The notes beneath the pieces were generated by a model, which saw nothing but the letters and a program-made list of their open reading frames with translations, was not told the DNA's origin and ran no database searches. A stretch of DNA of 64,000 nt. It comes from Roseiarcus sp963767245 (lineage in GTDB: Bacteria > Pseudomonadota > Alphaproteobacteria > Rhizobiales > Beijerinckiaceae). Made by a program: the position numbers and the translations under genes. The DNA is taken from NCBI GenBank assembly GCA_963767245.1, contig CAVYDG010000013.1, positions 310,001-374,000 on the forward strand. The letters run 5' to 3'. This document shows, piece by piece, positions 45,309 through 53,850 of this stretch. Numbering within the stretch: position 1 is the first letter of the stretch; every line of letters starts with the position of its first letter.

Positions 45309-45801
45309 TTAAATCTATCCCCGGAAGAAAACCCGGAAGGTCACCGGGGACGACCGCGACGGAGTCATGCGGTTGGAACATGCGCCTGGCAGGAAAGACG
45401 CGAATTGGGGCAAGATCGTGAAATGCCGGCGGGGCTCCCTGTTCTCTCCCTGTTACACGCATTTATTCGCCCTGTTCGGCGCAAAAACGCCCCTTGTTCC
45501 GCGGAGCGAAGATTGTGGCGGGGCGAGGCCTCATGGGTCATGCAAACGGTGCATGGCTTCCAAATTTCGCCCCAAACGCCTGTCTCCGCCGACGAGACTC
45601 GCTTCGCTTTCGAGATACGAAAGTCGCGCTCCAGCAGGAATTCATTGCGTTTGCCGCAAGCGCTCGCGACGGAGAGGGGGACAGGGGTCATCGAGCCCTT
45701 CGCGCCCCTGGTTGCAGAAACGTAGCATTCAGATTTACCATCCATAATAAGGGACGGCGGCGAGGTCCGCGCGGGGATGCGGGACCGAACTGGAGGTGGC
45801 C
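45309..45801. other. Gene-poor stretch, no gene identified
   Basis: About 490 bases between divergent genes. Open frames run on both strands at 45365-45747, but they lack start signals and recognisable domains. Neither is convincing. The region should hold promoters of the quinone oxidoreductase-like gene (leftward) and of the secreted protein gene (rightward). A conserved RNA could lie here but I saw no match to a known one. Confidence 0.5.
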
Positions 45802-46629
45802 ATGCCGACGGTCTGTGAGCGCCGCGGCGGTTTCATATTTTACGGTGCGGCGTCGGGACTCTGGCTTCTGACCGGCCAAAGCGTCCCCACGGCCTATGGC
45901 GCCCAATACGAGGCCTGCAAATATTTCAGCCAGCTGCCGGACGATTGCGCCGCCGCGGAGCACCGAAAATTCGATAACTTGCGCGACTATCGCTACGAGG
46001 AGATCGACCTTTTCGCCAGGGATCCCCTCAAGAAAGTGCTGTACGTCAGCACCTACAACACGACCGGCCAGAACGCCGGCGAAGACAACCGGGATTCAGC
46101 CCCGAAGTCGCTGGCGCAAAGCGTCGACCCGAAGCGGGTGGCGAAACAATACCAGGCGCTTTTGGCCTCGATCAGTCCACAGCGCTCCTGGACGCTGGAC
46201 TGGCTCTCGGACAGGGTCGGCGCGGTGAGGAATTTCGACGGTCTGGACGCGGTGTGGATGGGAAACAGCCTCGCCCCCAGCGCGGCCTCCGCCAAGTCGG
46301 GCTCGACCGCCTATCACGCGACGCAGGTGGCGAGAACCGCCCTCGAGGGCTTCAAGAAAGGATCGCAGGTCTATCTGCTCGATGATCCCAAGGGCAGAAC
46401 CTGGGTGATGGTGGCCTATACCGACAAGGATAGTCCCGGCTTGACGATCGACAGGCTCGCGTCCCTCGGCGCGCTGGTGAAGCTGCCGCAGGGTTGGAAA
46501 TTCCGCACCGAAACGCTCGACAAGGAGTTGATCCTGGAACCCAAGGCCGGCATCGCCGCCGTAACCCAGGACGATAAAGAGAACATCTACCATCTGACTG
46601 GCCCGGGGCAGAGCAACTTCGTGCCGTGA
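45802..46629 (+). CDS. Secreted protein of unknown function
   Basis: 275 residues. ATG 45802 follows TGGAGGTGG at a suitable distance. An N-terminal hydrophobic segment (GGFIFYGAASGLWLLTGQS, then VPTAYGA) looks like a signal peptide. The mature protein contains ACKYFSQLPDDCAAAE (one Cys pair), WTLDWLSDRVGAVRNFDGLD, and toward the end GSQVYLLDDPKGRTWVMVAY, then DKELILEPKAGIAAVTQDDK. The C-terminal pattern is that of a beta-sheet domain. I do not recognise a family. It stands upstream of an alcohol dehydrogenase gene. Confidence 0.75.
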   Translation: MPTVCERRGGFIFYGAASGLWLLTGQSVPTAYGAQYEACKYFSQLPDDCAAAEHRKFDNLRDYRYEEIDLFARDPLKKVLYVSTYNTTGQNAGEDNRDSAPKSLAQSVDPKRVAKQYQALLASISPQRSWTLDWLSDRVGAVRNFDGLDAVWMGNSLAPSAASAKSGSTAYHATQVARTALEGFKKGSQVYLLDDPKGRTWVMVAYTDKDSPGLTIDRLASLGALVKLPQGWKFRTETLDKELILEPKAGIAAVTQDDKENIYHLTGPGQSNFVP

Positions 46630-46763
46630 CCTTGGGATTCGGTGGCTGAAGACGGCCGGCGCGATTTTGACGTTTGGCCGTTTGCGTTCTTGCCGCCGCC
46701 TCACGTTGGCCTCAACCCGGGGCCAGCGTATGCTCATAATCTCGATCAGAGGGGGTTCAGGCG

Positions 46764-47783
46764 ATGGCGAAGATGCGCGCGATGGTGGTCCGGAAGAAGG
46801 GCGGGCCGTTCGAGGCGGATGAGCGGGACATTCCGGTTCCGGGGCCTGAAGAGATGCGCATTCGCGTCCTGGCTTGCGGTGTCTGCCACAGCGACGTGGT
46901 GACGGTCCAGGGCCTGTTTCCGAGCGTCCAGTACCCGCGCGTCCCCGGCCATGAGGTGATCGGCGTCATCGACGCGATCGGCGAGGGCGTCCACGGTTGG
47001 AGCGCCGGCGCACGGGCGGGCGTGGGCTGGTTCGCCGGTTCGTGCGGCCATTGCCGCCGGTGCCGGCGCGACAACGCCTTCGCCTGCGAGAATGTGCACG
47101 AAATTAGCGGCGTCACACGCGACGGCGGCTATGCGACCCATATGATCGCGCACGTGTCCGCGGTCGCGCGCGTGCCAGACGATCTCGATCCGGTTGAATC
47201 GGCGCCTCTGCTATGCGCCGGCGTCACCACCTTCAACGCGCTCCGCCATACCGGGGCTGGCCCCGGCGACGTCGTCGCCATCCACGGCGTCGGCGGCCTC
47301 GGCCATCTTGGCCTGCAATATGCGGCGCGGCAGGGCTTCCGCACCGTCGCCGTCAACCGCGGACGCGACAAGGAGGCGCTGGCGAAGAGCCTCGGCGCCA
47401 CCGACTATATCGACAGCGCCGCCGAGGACCCGGCACAGGCGCTCACCGCCATGGGCGGCGCGAAAGCGATCCTCGCCACCGTCACCGACGGCAAGGCGAT
47501 GCAGGCGATCTCGGGCGGGCTTGGCCCCAACGGCGTCATGATGGTCATCGGCGCGGTCGGCCCGCTGACCGTCAATTCGTCCGATCTGCTTGGCAAGCGC
47601 GCGGCGGTCCGGGGCTGGTATTCGGGGATCGCGCGGGATTCGGAAGACACCCTGAACTTCAGCAAGCTCAACAAGGTCGCATCGATGAACGAGATCTTCC
47701 CGCTCGACAAGGCGCAGGAGGCCTATGATCGGATGATGAGCGGCAATGCGCGTTTCCGCGTCGTCCTCAGGATGGACGCCTGA
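46764..47783 (+). CDS. Zinc-type alcohol dehydrogenase
   Basis: 339 residues of the zinc MDR family. The catalytic Zn ligands are in VLACGVCHSDVVTVQ and VPGHEVIG; the structural Zn site is SCGHCRRCRRDNAFACEN. The NAD(P) motif is VAIHGVGGLGHLGLQYAARQ. It oxidises alcohols or reduces aldehydes; substrate unknown. ATG 46764 follows GGGGGTTCAGGCG. It is separated from its neighbours by over 100 bp on each side. Confidence 0.92.
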   Translation: MAKMRAMVVRKKGGPFEADERDIPVPGPEEMRIRVLACGVCHSDVVTVQGLFPSVQYPRVPGHEVIGVIDAIGEGVHGWSAGARAGVGWFAGSCGHCRRCRRDNAFACENVHEISGVTRDGGYATHMIAHVSAVARVPDDLDPVESAPLLCAGVTTFNALRHTGAGPGDVVAIHGVGGLGHLGLQYAARQGFRTVAVNRGRDKEALAKSLGATDYIDSAAEDPAQALTAMGGAKAILATVTDGKAMQAISGGLGPNGVMMVIGAVGPLTVNSSDLLGKRAAVRGWYSGIARDSEDTLNFSKLNKVASMNEIFPLDKAQEAYDRMMSGNARFRVVLRMDA

Positions 47784-47931
47784 TCTCAACGCCTCGGGGC
47801 AGGCATTCTGAATATGCGGCACGCCGGTCCTCGATGCGGCGCACGATCTCGCCGGCGTCGAGCCCGCCCTCCGCGACGAGGACGGTCATCGCCGGCAGTC
47901 GGCCGTGACAAGCGGGAGAGTTCCTCCGGCC

Positions 47932-48606
47932 ATGACCTCTAGCCAGAAGGCGTGGGTTTGGCTCGCTGTGGTCGCGCTCATCACCGGCGCGCTCCTCTTC
48001 GGCGCGGCCGGCAGTTTCCGGTTCTGGCAGGCTTGGGCGTTTCTCGCTGTCTATTTCACCGCCTCCGCGCTCATCACCCAGGACCTGATCGCCAACGACC
48101 CCGCCCTCGTCGAGCGCCGCCTCAAGGGAGGGCCGACCCAGGAGTCCGAGCCGGCGCAAAAGCTGATCATGATCTTCATGTCGCTCGGCTTCGTCGCGCT
48201 TATCATCGTCCCGGGGCTCGATCAGCGGTTCGGCTGGTCGCGGGCGCCCGCCTTCGTCGCGCTCGCCGGCGACGTCCTGGTCGCAGCAGGTTTCTACGCG
48301 TGCTGGCTCGTCTTCAAGGAGAACACTTTCGCCTCGGCGACGGTCCGGGTGGTCGAAGGCCAGACGCTAGTCTCGACCGGGCCCTACGCGATCGTCCGTC
48401 ATCCGATGTACGCGGGCGGGCTCGTCTATCTTGTCGGCACGCCCCTCGCGCTCGGCTCGTACTGGGGTCTCGTGATCGTGGCGCTGATGACGCCGATCCT
48501 GATCTGGCGCCTCGTCGACGAGGAACGCGTGCTCGAGCAGCGCCTGCCCGGCTATTCCGACTACAGACGGAAGATCCGCTACCGGCTGCTGCCCTGGGTC
48601 TACTGA
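47932..48606 (+). CDS. Isoprenylcysteine carboxyl methyltransferase-like membrane protein
   Basis: 224 residues with five or more hydrophobic helices. The C-terminal part has the ICMT/PEMT signature: TLVSTGPYAIVRHPMYAGGL (SAM-binding RHPxY), then VDEERVLEQRLPGYSDYRRK and IRYRLLPWVY. Bacterial members methylate small lipophilic or unknown substrates. Start ATG 47932 has GGGAGAG about 12 bases upstream; a GTG at 47905 would add nine residues. Confidence 0.88.
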   Translation: MTSSQKAWVWLAVVALITGALLFGAAGSFRFWQAWAFLAVYFTASALITQDLIANDPALVERRLKGGPTQESEPAQKLIMIFMSLGFVALIIVPGLDQRFGWSRAPAFVALAGDVLVAAGFYACWLVFKENTFASATVRVVEGQTLVSTGPYAIVRHPMYAGGLVYLVGTPLALGSYWGLVIVALMTPILIWRLVDEERVLEQRLPGYSDYRRKIRYRLLPWVY

Positions 48607-48691
48607 ACTCGACGCCAACCTGGGCGTCCGATCAGGTTTGCGGTAGAACGGCCGGGATGGACCGACCGCCGCCACGTCCAGCGCTGATCCG

Positions 48692-49720
48692 TCACGCGTT
48701 CGGCTGGCTCGCGGCCGCAGCGGTCGCCTCGGTGCGGGCGAGGAAGTCTGGCACCAGGCGCTCCGAGAAGCCGGCGAGGAACGACCATACGATAAGTTTC
48801 GCGAGGTTCTCGTTGATCCACGTGCCTGCGCCCAGAAGCTCCGCGATGTCCGGGAACAGCTTGCCCCCGATGAGGTCGCCGAAGGTCGCGAAAAACAACA
48901 CCAGCGCGCCGATCGCGCCGACCACCTGACGCAGGTTGAGCGACCGACCGACAAACGTGCTGACGGCTTCGTCGTAATCGATGAGGCTCTGGCGGGTTTC
49001 GAAACGGATCAGACGGCTGAAAATCGCGCCAAGCGCACCGAACACGATCGCCAGATATCCGCAGACAAGGGCCGTTTTGAACTCCGGTGGGACTTTCGCC
49101 AGGGGATCCAACCCAATCGCCTGCCCCAGGACGATAAACAAGAACGGCAGGACGCACAGGAGGAACGTGATCAGCGTCCTCCACACCATCGGACCGACGA
49201 TCTGACCGCGCATCCGGCGAGCGAGAGCGCGTTTGTTGTAGAACCACTGCAGATCGCCGAGCAGCGTCGAATAGATCGCTCGAAGCCCCGCGTCGCTGAT
49301 CGGATTTTCCTTCTTCTTCGCGTTCCATCGGGCGCCGATCTCGTCAGCGGACTGAATTTTCAGAGCATTCGCTTCAAAGAGCCTTCGGTCGCCTTCGGCG
49401 ATCAGCCGATCGATCGGCATGACCTGCCCGAACAATTGCTCATAGAGATAGACGCTCCGCCAGCGCGCCCCGATATCGGCCTTGCCGTCGAGGACGACGG
49501 CCAATTGCTTGTCAATATCCGACGCGATTTCCGGGTTCTGGACTTTGGCCGCTGCGCCGCAAACGTCCCATCCGGCTTCGATTCCAATCGTGTAGGCGTC
49601 GAAAAAATCGTGATGAGCCGAGTTCGCGCCTGCGCGATCGTCGCCGCCTGCGGACACCGCCGCTTCCTCCCGGGCAAACTCTTGCGACCAAAGTATTTCC
49701 AGATTGAATTCTCCTGTCAA
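48692..49720 (-). CDS. Membrane protein of unknown function
   Basis: About 342 residues. The N-terminal half (to about 175) is soluble and helical, with YLYEQLFGQVMPIDRLIAEG. Then come hydrophobic segments RTLITFLLCVLPFLFIVLGQ, ALVCGYLAIVFGALGAIFS and VVGAIGALVLFFATFGDLIG, with KLIVWSFLAGFSERLVPDFL near the end. The segment LGAIFSRLIRFE and the ending GFSERLVPDFL are common to a set of alphaproteobacterial proteins of unknown role. The only start for the full frame is TTG 49720; AGGAG lies just after it, so the true start may be slightly downstream. Confidence 0.65.
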   Translation of the reverse strand: MTGEFNLEILWSQEFAREEAAVSAGGDDRAGANSAHHDFFDAYTIGIEAGWDVCGAAAKVQNPEIASDIDKQLAVVLDGKADIGARWRSVYLYEQLFGQVMPIDRLIAEGDRRLFEANALKIQSADEIGARWNAKKKENPISDAGLRAIYSTLLGDLQWFYNKRALARRMRGQIVGPMVWRTLITFLLCVLPFLFIVLGQAIGLDPLAKVPPEFKTALVCGYLAIVFGALGAIFSRLIRFETRQSLIDYDEAVSTFVGRSLNLRQVVGAIGALVLFFATFGDLIGGKLFPDIAELLGAGTWINENLAKLIVWSFLAGFSERLVPDFLARTEATAAAASQPNA

Positions 49721-49881
49721 CGTGTTGGGCGCGCACGACTGCTCGGTCAGCCGGACTGGATCGTGTTCGGAGGGTGCGCCGCGACGCCATCAAATTTTCG
49801 TATTCCCCACGACCGACATATTCGCGGCGCTCGTGCGTCGCACTCTGGGCCGAACCCTTACGGCGAACAGGAGGAGCCTCC

Positions 49882-50772
49882 ATGGAGCGAAAAAAGGCGT
49901 CGGACTTTCCTCAGGAACTTCTGAACCTGTTTGACGTCTACGTGCATGGCGGAATGAGCCGCCGCGCGTTCCTCGACGGCGCGCAGAAGTTCGCGGCTGG
50001 GGGGGTCAGCGCGGGGGCGCTGTTCGAGATGCTGAGGCCCAACTACGCCTGGGCGATCCAGGTTCCGCCCGACGACAGCCGCATCAGCGCCAGGTTTGTG
50101 ACCATCCCCTCCCCGGACGGCAACGGCGCCATCAAGGGCTATCTGGTCCGGCCCGCCAACAGCGAGAAATTGCCGGCGGTGCTGGTCGTGCACGAAAATC
50201 GTGGGCTTAACCCGTATATCGAAGATGTGGCCCGGCGACTTGCGGTCGCCAATTTCATCGCCTTCGCCCCCGACGGGCTGACCTCGGCCGGCGGCTATCC
50301 CGGCGACGACGAGAAAGGCGCCGAGCTGTTCCGCCGGATCGACCCGGTCAAGATGCAGGAGGATTTCGCCGCCGCGGCGCGATGGCTGAAGTCCCTGCCC
50401 GATTCGACCGGCGAACTCGGCGCAATCGGCTTCTGTTTCGGCGGCGGCGTCGTCAACCAGCTTGCGGTGCGGATGGGCGCCGATCTCGACGCCGCCGTAC
50501 CGTTCTACGGCCTCCAGCCGGACGCAGCCGATGCGGCGAAAATCAAGGCGCCGATCCTCGCCCAATATGGCGAACTCGATTTGCGCATCACCAGCGGCTG
50601 GCCGGCCTTCGACGCTGCGCTCGCCGCGGCGGGCGTTTCCCACGAGGGTCACATCTACAAGAACGCCAACCACGGCTTCCACAACGACACGACGCCACGC
50701 TACGATCAGGCGGCGGCGGAGGAAGCCTGGCGGCGGACGATCGATTGGCTCAACAAATATTTGCGGACCTGA
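49882..50772 (+). CDS. Dienelactone hydrolase family protein with Tat-like leader
   Basis: 296 residues. Near the N-terminus MSRRAFLDGAQKFAAGG resembles a Tat signal (SRRxFL), so export is likely. The hydrolase domain has the nucleophile motif IGFCFGGGVVNQLA (Cys), an Asp near LAQYGELDLRITSGW and a His in YKNANHGFHNDTTP. It should hydrolyse dienelactone-like or other esters; the substrate is not known. ATG 49882 has GGAGGAGCC upstream. It is divergent from the membrane protein gene and followed closely by an oxidoreductase gene. Confidence 0.9.
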   Translation: MERKKASDFPQELLNLFDVYVHGGMSRRAFLDGAQKFAAGGVSAGALFEMLRPNYAWAIQVPPDDSRISARFVTIPSPDGNGAIKGYLVRPANSEKLPAVLVVHENRGLNPYIEDVARRLAVANFIAFAPDGLTSAGGYPGDDEKGAELFRRIDPVKMQEDFAAAARWLKSLPDSTGELGAIGFCFGGGVVNQLAVRMGADLDAAVPFYGLQPDAADAAKIKAPILAQYGELDLRITSGWPAFDAALAAAGVSHEGHIYKNANHGFHNDTTPRYDQAAAEEAWRRTIDWLNKYLRT

Positions 50773-50803
50773 AGGCCAACCGAGCCGGGGCCGAAGGGGG
50801 CGC

Positions 50804-51535
50804 ATGAGCCGGATATTCCTCGCTGGCGCGGCCGGCGTCATCGGCCGGCGGCTCGCGCCCCTGCTCAGGGCAGCGGGCCATTCCGTCTGGGGAACGACGC
50901 GCTCGCCGGAAAGGATGGAGTTTCTGCGGGACTTAGGCGCGCACCCGGTCCTGGTCGACGTATTCGACGCCGCGCGGCTGGCGGCGGCGGTGGTCGAGGC
51001 CAAGCCAGACATCGTCATTCACCAGCTGACCGATCTGTCCGATATTCAGGATCCGGCGAAGAGGTCCGCCGCGCTCGTCCGCAATGCGCGCATTCGCGAA
51101 GAGGGGACCCGCAACCTCGTCGCCGCGGCCCGTCAGGCTCAAGCGCGCCGTTTGATCGCGCAGAGCATCGCCTGGGTCTATGCGCCCGGTCCTCGGCCCT
51201 ATCGCGAGGACGCTCCGCTCAACGTCAATCTGGACGGCCCCGAGGGCGCGAGCGTGCGGGGCGTCGCGTCGCTCGAGCGCCAGGTCCTCGCCGCTTCGCC
51301 GGTAGAAGGCCTGGTGCTGCGCTACGGCCGGCTTTACGGCCCCGGCAGCGGCGCCGGCGCGCCCCCTCCCGCGCCGGCGGTGCATGTCGACGCGGCCGCC
51401 TACGGCGCTTTTCTGGCTATCGACCATGGCGAGCCGGGCGCATTCAACATCGCCGACCCGAGCGGCGAGCTGTCAATTCAAAAGGCGGTCGCTGAACTTG
51501 GCTGGCGCGCCGACTTCAGAATCGAGGCGGGTTGA
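50804..51535 (+). CDS. NAD(P)-dependent sugar-epimerase-like oxidoreductase
   Basis: 243 residues of the extended SDR superfamily. The nucleotide-binding motif is IFLAGAAGVIGRRLAPLL (residues 4-21). The usual YxxxK catalytic motif is not obvious: YGPGSG follows LVLRYGRL, typical of atypical SDRs. It begins 31 bp after the dienelactone hydrolase gene, so both are probably co-transcribed. Its end overlaps the 3' end of the opposite NTF2-like frame by 20 bp. Confidence 0.85.
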   Translation: MSRIFLAGAAGVIGRRLAPLLRAAGHSVWGTTRSPERMEFLRDLGAHPVLVDVFDAARLAAAVVEAKPDIVIHQLTDLSDIQDPAKRSAALVRNARIREEGTRNLVAAARQAQARRLIAQSIAWVYAPGPRPYREDAPLNVNLDGPEGASVRGVASLERQVLAASPVEGLVLRYGRLYGPGSGAGAPPPAPAVHVDAAAYGAFLAIDHGEPGAFNIADPSGELSIQKAVAELGWRADFRIEAG

Positions 51536-52229
51536 GCCCCTTGAAGCGCCGCGAGAACAAGTTGCGATTGGGTGTGACGGCTTGCCTCGAGCTCGACCTC
51601 GTCCTGAGCCGGCGGCGCAGCCGCCGTGTCGAAGGGCGGTCCAGCACCCGCCCGGCAGGAGTAAGCCGCTCGAGCGTCCTTCGAGACGCGCCTTCGGCGC
51701 TCCGCAGGACGAGGTGGTAGTGCGATCCCATCAAACTGCAACGCACTCTAAGGTTATGATTGCGGCGAAATCCGGAAACCATGCGCTCCTTGCATGGCTC
51801 CGCGCCGCCGCCGGCGCCACAATTCCGTCGGCGGAACAGGGGGGCCGGGTGGTCGAACGGAAATTCCGCCACTTCGGTCAGCAGGTCTTTCTCGACCTTG
51901 AAAACGAGCACCGACTTGGTGTCGACCGTCTTTCCTTTCCGCTCGCTGGTGTTCCGGTGCAAAGCGAATACATGATCGCCGGACGCGGCGACCGTCTGGA
52001 GCTCCGCGCGCACCGTGCCATTGGTCTCCTGAGCGAGCCGACCAAAAAACTCCAGGATCGTCTGAGCGCCTCGATAGTTTCCGGGCAGGATCCCAGTCGC
52101 GATTGAGTGCCAGACCGCGTTCGTCGCGAACAGCGTCTTCAGGGTCTGGATATCGCCCTTCGCGAAAGCTTCGTAGCCACGCCGCACAATTGCGATGTTT
52201 TGGGTTTCGGTCGCGCTTGTCCCGCTCAT
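51516..52229 (-). CDS. NTF2-like (SnoaL-type) protein with abnormal C-terminal tail
   Basis: Residues 1-130 are a typical ketosteroid-isomerase-like small domain: IVRRGYEAFAKGDIQTLKTL, WHSIATGILPGNYRGAQTIL and VLVFKVEKDLLTEVAEFPFD. Members of this size usually end a few residues later. Here the frame runs on for over 100 Arg/Ser-rich residues through what looks like a non-coding repeat block (51541-51730), so the native stop is probably lost by a small indel near 51840. The likely true gene is about 51830-52229. Function of the domain family is varied and unknown here. Confidence 0.65.
   Translation of the reverse strand: MSGTSATETQNIAIVRRGYEAFAKGDIQTLKTLFATNAVWHSIATGILPGNYRGAQTILEFFGRLAQETNGTVRAELQTVAASGDHVFALHRNTSERKGKTVDTKSVLVFKVEKDLLTEVAEFPFDHPAPLFRRRNCGAGGGAEPCKERMVSGFRRNHNLRVRCSLMGSHYHLVLRSAEGASRRTLERLTPAGRVLDRPSTRRLRRRLRTRSSSRQAVTPNRNLFSRRFKGLNPPRF
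51595..51720. repeat. Palindromic repeat block
   Basis: The block holds CCTGAGCCGGCGGCGCAGCC followed by GCCGTGTCGAAGG, and later CCTTCGAGACGCGCCTTCGG with GCTCCGCAGGACGAGG. Pieces match the block at 34437-34583 (CCTTCGGCGCTCC). These look like dispersed hairpin repeats, lying within the improbable tail of the NTF2-like frame. Confidence 0.5.
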
Positions 52230-52420
52230 CCTCGTTCCCTTCCCTGAAGTTTTGAACCGGGATTCTCTCGACGTGATCCACGGTTAGACCGAGGGTATCC
52301 AACTGTCCCCGACATCGCAACCTCGGTATCTTTTCGCCGCCAGCTGTCGAAAAGCCGCCCGCTCATTCGTCTTTGAAATGAGCGCGGCGAAACGGCCGCG
52401 CGCGACCAAGGAGCGAACCC

Positions 52421-52822
52421 ATGGAATACCTGTTGCTGATCCACTCCGACGAGAAGGCGATGCAGGCTTCGACCCCGGAGCAGAACGGCGCGCGGCTTGC
52501 GGCCTACGGCGCCTATATGAAGGCGATGGCCGACGCGGGCGTGAGCAAGGGCGGCCAGCGCCTGCACCCGGCTTCGACCGCGACCACGGTCAGGGTCAAG
52601 AACGGCAAGACCCAGGTGCTCAACGGCCCCTACGCCGAGGTCAAGGAACAGCTCGGCGGCTATTTCCTCATCGATGCTCCCGATCTCGACGCCGCGATCT
52701 CATGGGCCGCGCGCTGCCCAGGCGCCCAGGAAGGCGCGATCGAAGTCAGGCCGATCTGGCAAATGTCGCCAGCCCCAGCCAGCGAACTGCGTTACGAAGA
52801 TCAAGCCGCCGGAGTTCGATAG
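52421..52822 (+). CDS. YciI/DGPF family protein (copy 1)
   Basis: 133 residues with MEYLLLIHSDEKAMQASTPE, TTVRVKNGKTQVLNGPYAEV and KEQLGGYFLIDAPDLDAAIS, the DGPF/YciI signature (dimeric ferredoxin-like fold). The second copy at 53187-53534 ends at IWQM; here the ORF runs on for 17 residues beyond IWQM, so its natural stop may be lost. These proteins are linked to ECF42-type sigma factors, and one is encoded 1 kb downstream. Their biochemical role is unknown. Confidence 0.85.
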   Translation: MEYLLLIHSDEKAMQASTPEQNGARLAAYGAYMKAMADAGVSKGGQRLHPASTATTVRVKNGKTQVLNGPYAEVKEQLGGYFLIDAPDLDAAISWAARCPGAQEGAIEVRPIWQMSPAPASELRYEDQAAGVR

Positions 52823-52910
52823 GCTCGGCGTGGATCTCCGGCGGGAGGCCGGCCACGAAGAGTTGGAGGCGGAAAGCGGCTGCTAACGCAGGTTGCACTC
52901 ACCTGGAATT

Positions 52911-53030
52911 GTCATTGCGAGGAGCGTAGCGACGAAGCAATCCATCCTGAAGACCATCCGTCGATGGCCCACGACCCTGCGTTCGCTCAAATCTCGCAGG
53001 ATGGATTGCTTCGCTTCGCTCGCAATGACG
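52911..53030. repeat. MITE-like 120-bp inverted repeat
   Basis: GTCATTGCGAGGAGCGTAGC begins one arm, and the inverted arm ends in GCTTCGCTCGCAATGAC. Both arms continue to GCAATCCATCCTG / CAGGATGGATTGC, so the whole 120 bp can fold into one long hairpin with a loop of about 47 bp. It lies between the two YciI genes. Half-copies flank the IS110 element (59135 and 60642). Confidence 0.85.
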
Positions 53031-53186
53031 AGCTGGGTTTGGTTCAACCAAATTGGAACTTGCTCTAACAGCCAACGCGATAACAGCCGCCCCCTTTTTT
53101 TTGCCGCGCTGTCGAAACGAGGCAAAACAGACCGTCATTGAACTGAGCGCGGCGACGGGCCGCGCGGTCTCTCAAGGAGCAAGGCG

Positions 53187-53534
53187 ATGCAGTACCTATT
53201 GTTGATTCACGAAGACGAGAAGACGATGCAGGCCGTTACGCCCGAGCAGAACGGCGCCCGGCTCGCCGCTTATGGCGCCTACATGAAATCGGTGGCCGAC
53301 GCCGGCGTGGGCAAGGGCGGCCAGCGACTGCACCCGAGTTCCACCGCAACCACGGTCCGGGTCAAGAACGGCAAGACCTCGGTCTTGAACGGCCCCTACG
53401 CCGAGATCAAGGAGCAGCTCGGAGGGTATGTCCTCATCGACGCGCCCGATCTCGACTCCGCGATCTCGTGGGCCGCGCGCTGCCCGGGCGCCGAGTACGG
53501 CGCGATGGAAGTCAGGCAGATCTGGCAGATGTAG
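53187..53534 (+). CDS. YciI/DGPF family protein (copy 2)
   Basis: 115 residues, about 85% identical to copy 1 at 52421, starting MQYLLLIHEDEKTMQAVTPE and ending EVRQIWQM. GCAAGGCG just before ATG and AAGGAGC slightly upstream serve as the ribosome binding site. Both copies precede an ECF42-type sigma factor gene, the arrangement in which DGPF proteins are usually found. Length and sequence are regular. Confidence 0.9.
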   Translation: MQYLLLIHEDEKTMQAVTPEQNGARLAAYGAYMKSVADAGVGKGGQRLHPSSTATTVRVKNGKTSVLNGPYAEIKEQLGGYVLIDAPDLDSAISWAARCPGAEYGAMEVRQIWQM

Positions 53535-53556
53535 GTCGGCGCCGGGCCAGACTGCG

Positions 53557-53766
53557 ATGACCGGGATCGAGAAACAGGCGGCGTTCTACCGCGCCTATCT
53601 GATCGACGATCGCAGCCTGGCCCCGCTCGCGACAGCGCTGGCGGTTATTGTCGGTCTCTGGCTTCTCGTATATCTGGTCGGCGCCGCCGGCGGCTCCGAA
53701 GCAAACCGGCGGATTGCCGAGGCCGCAAGCCATGCGTCCTCTTCCCTCGCTTCCTGGCCACGGTAG
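53557..53766 (+). CDS. Small membrane protein
   Basis: 69 residues with one hydrophobic helix (LATALAVIVGLWLLVYLVG), preceded by a soluble N-terminal part (MTGIEKQAAFYRAYLIDDRS) and followed by an Ala/Ser-rich tail. It starts 22 bp after the second YciI stop and ends before the sigma factor gene, so it could belong to the same operon. No family was recognised; the coding call rests on position and composition. Confidence 0.5.
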   Translation: MTGIEKQAAFYRAYLIDDRSLAPLATALAVIVGLWLLVYLVGAAGGSEANRRIAEAASHASSSLASWPR

Positions 53767-53850
53767 GGTTGGACGAGCATAAGTTTGTCATATCAGTAAA
53801 TTACAATCGTCCCATAATGTCAGATGTGAGGGGCGATCGTCGTCATTGAA

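Noticed and set aside
45365..45747. Overlapping frames on both strands
   Set aside because: No start signals or domains; neither was convincing, and the stretch is listed as gene-poor.
47778..47893. Short minus-strand frame (MTVLVAEGGLDAGEIVRRIE...) of about 40 codons
   Set aside because: It looks somewhat protein-like, but is too short, has no start signal and no family.
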